DNA of 59,899 bases from an uncultured Oscillospiraceae bacterium (GTDB taxonomy: Bacteria > Bacillota > Clostridia > Oscillospirales > Acutalibacteraceae): positions 1 through 59,899 of the forward strand of contig CAUGOD010000017.1 in the NCBI GenBank assembly GCA_959601025.1, in the 5' to 3' direction. Below the pieces are notes generated by a model. That model did not search any database. It saw only the letters and a program-made list of their open reading frames with translations, and had not been told where the DNA came from. The translations under genes were made by a program, and so were the position numbers. Of this stretch, positions 59,825 to 59,899 are shown one piece after another (positions within the stretch are counted from its first letter, which is position 1; the number at the start of each line of letters is the position of its first letter).

Positions 59825-59899
59825 ATTGGCCTGTCCGGCAGGTTTGTAGGATTACAATACATATTGGACAGATAAATAAAAAGGATGAAGGATAGAGCC

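Overview
The window reads as chromosomal DNA of a GC-rich, spore-forming Firmicute of class Clostridia, most likely an Oscillospirales/Ruminococcaceae-type gut anaerobe. Evidence: SpoIIE, IreB, a Gram-positive mra/dcw cluster with a PASTA-bearing PBP, a MurE with the DNPR motif of meso-diaminopimelate ligases, a pheST operon behind a T-box, a CpsB/CpsD/Wzz tyrosine-kinase module, a class D-like sortase, ThyX in place of ThyA, and many AGGAGG ribosome binding sites. No phage, transposase, CRISPR array, rRNA or tRNA gene was seen. The taxonomic placement is inference.

Layout. 1-4.4 kb: the 5' part of an XRE regulator with 15-residue repeats, a U32 peptidase, a tandem array of a 91-bp intergenic element, a MATE exporter and a PHP phosphoesterase. 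4.5-10.8 kb: a probable minus-strand operon thyX-tmk-DUF2156-GNAT-DJ-1-fau-mltG behind one strong promoter. 11-15.4 kb: ftsE-ftsX-M23 hydrolase-S41, in which the S41 protein has lost both catalytic residues. 15.8-21.8 kb: a CdaR/PucR regulator, a UgpC/MsmX-type sugar ABC ATPase without permeases, an RsuA-type pseudouridine synthase, a DUF4830 protein, an RlmM-like methyltransferase and a small conserved protein. 22-25.2 kb: an AraC regulator divergent from a DMT transporter and a Gfo/Idh/MocA protein, a probable carbohydrate cassette. 25.3-30.1 kb: ireB, pheT, pheS with T-box, and a sigma-region-4-like protein. 30.3-41.6 kb: a Ser/Thr-rich anchored protein, then the dcw cluster mraZ-rsmH-ftsL-PBP-murE-mraY-ftsW-murG, lacking murF and murD, with an MraZ-type operator at its promoter. 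42-44.6 kb: wzz-cpsD-cpsB. 44.9-47.1 kb: a three-gene operon of a small surface protein with an unusual VKTTG sorting signal, a sortase, and an unknown membrane protein, with a terminator-like hairpin inside the sortase reading frame. 47.2-49.7 kb: rpsF-ssb-rpsR and prfB. 49.8-55.7 kb: a LysM-G5-M23 hydrolase with a WalR-like box, luxS, a Zn-dependent phospholipase C family protein, an RluA-type pseudouridine synthase and ilvE. 56.3-59.8 kb: spoIIE and a DegV/FakB-type fatty-acid-binding protein with a FabT-like operator.

Cell-wall and division functions dominate: lipid II synthesis (MurE, MraY, MurG), septal polymerisation (FtsW, PBP), glycan trimming (MltG), controlled hydrolysis (FtsEX with an M23 enzyme; the LysM-G5-M23 enzyme) and surface anchoring (sortase).

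The features least explained by known genes are (1) a dispersed, roughly 90-bp two-hairpin intergenic element with eight recognisable units at five loci and compensatory changes in one stem, (2) the sortase/substrate/membrane-protein trio with its internal hairpin, (3) the S41 pseudoprotease in the ftsEX operon, and (4) short candidate operators (MraZ, WalR-like, FabT-like, Spo0A-like). All were read by eye; no database or folding program was used.
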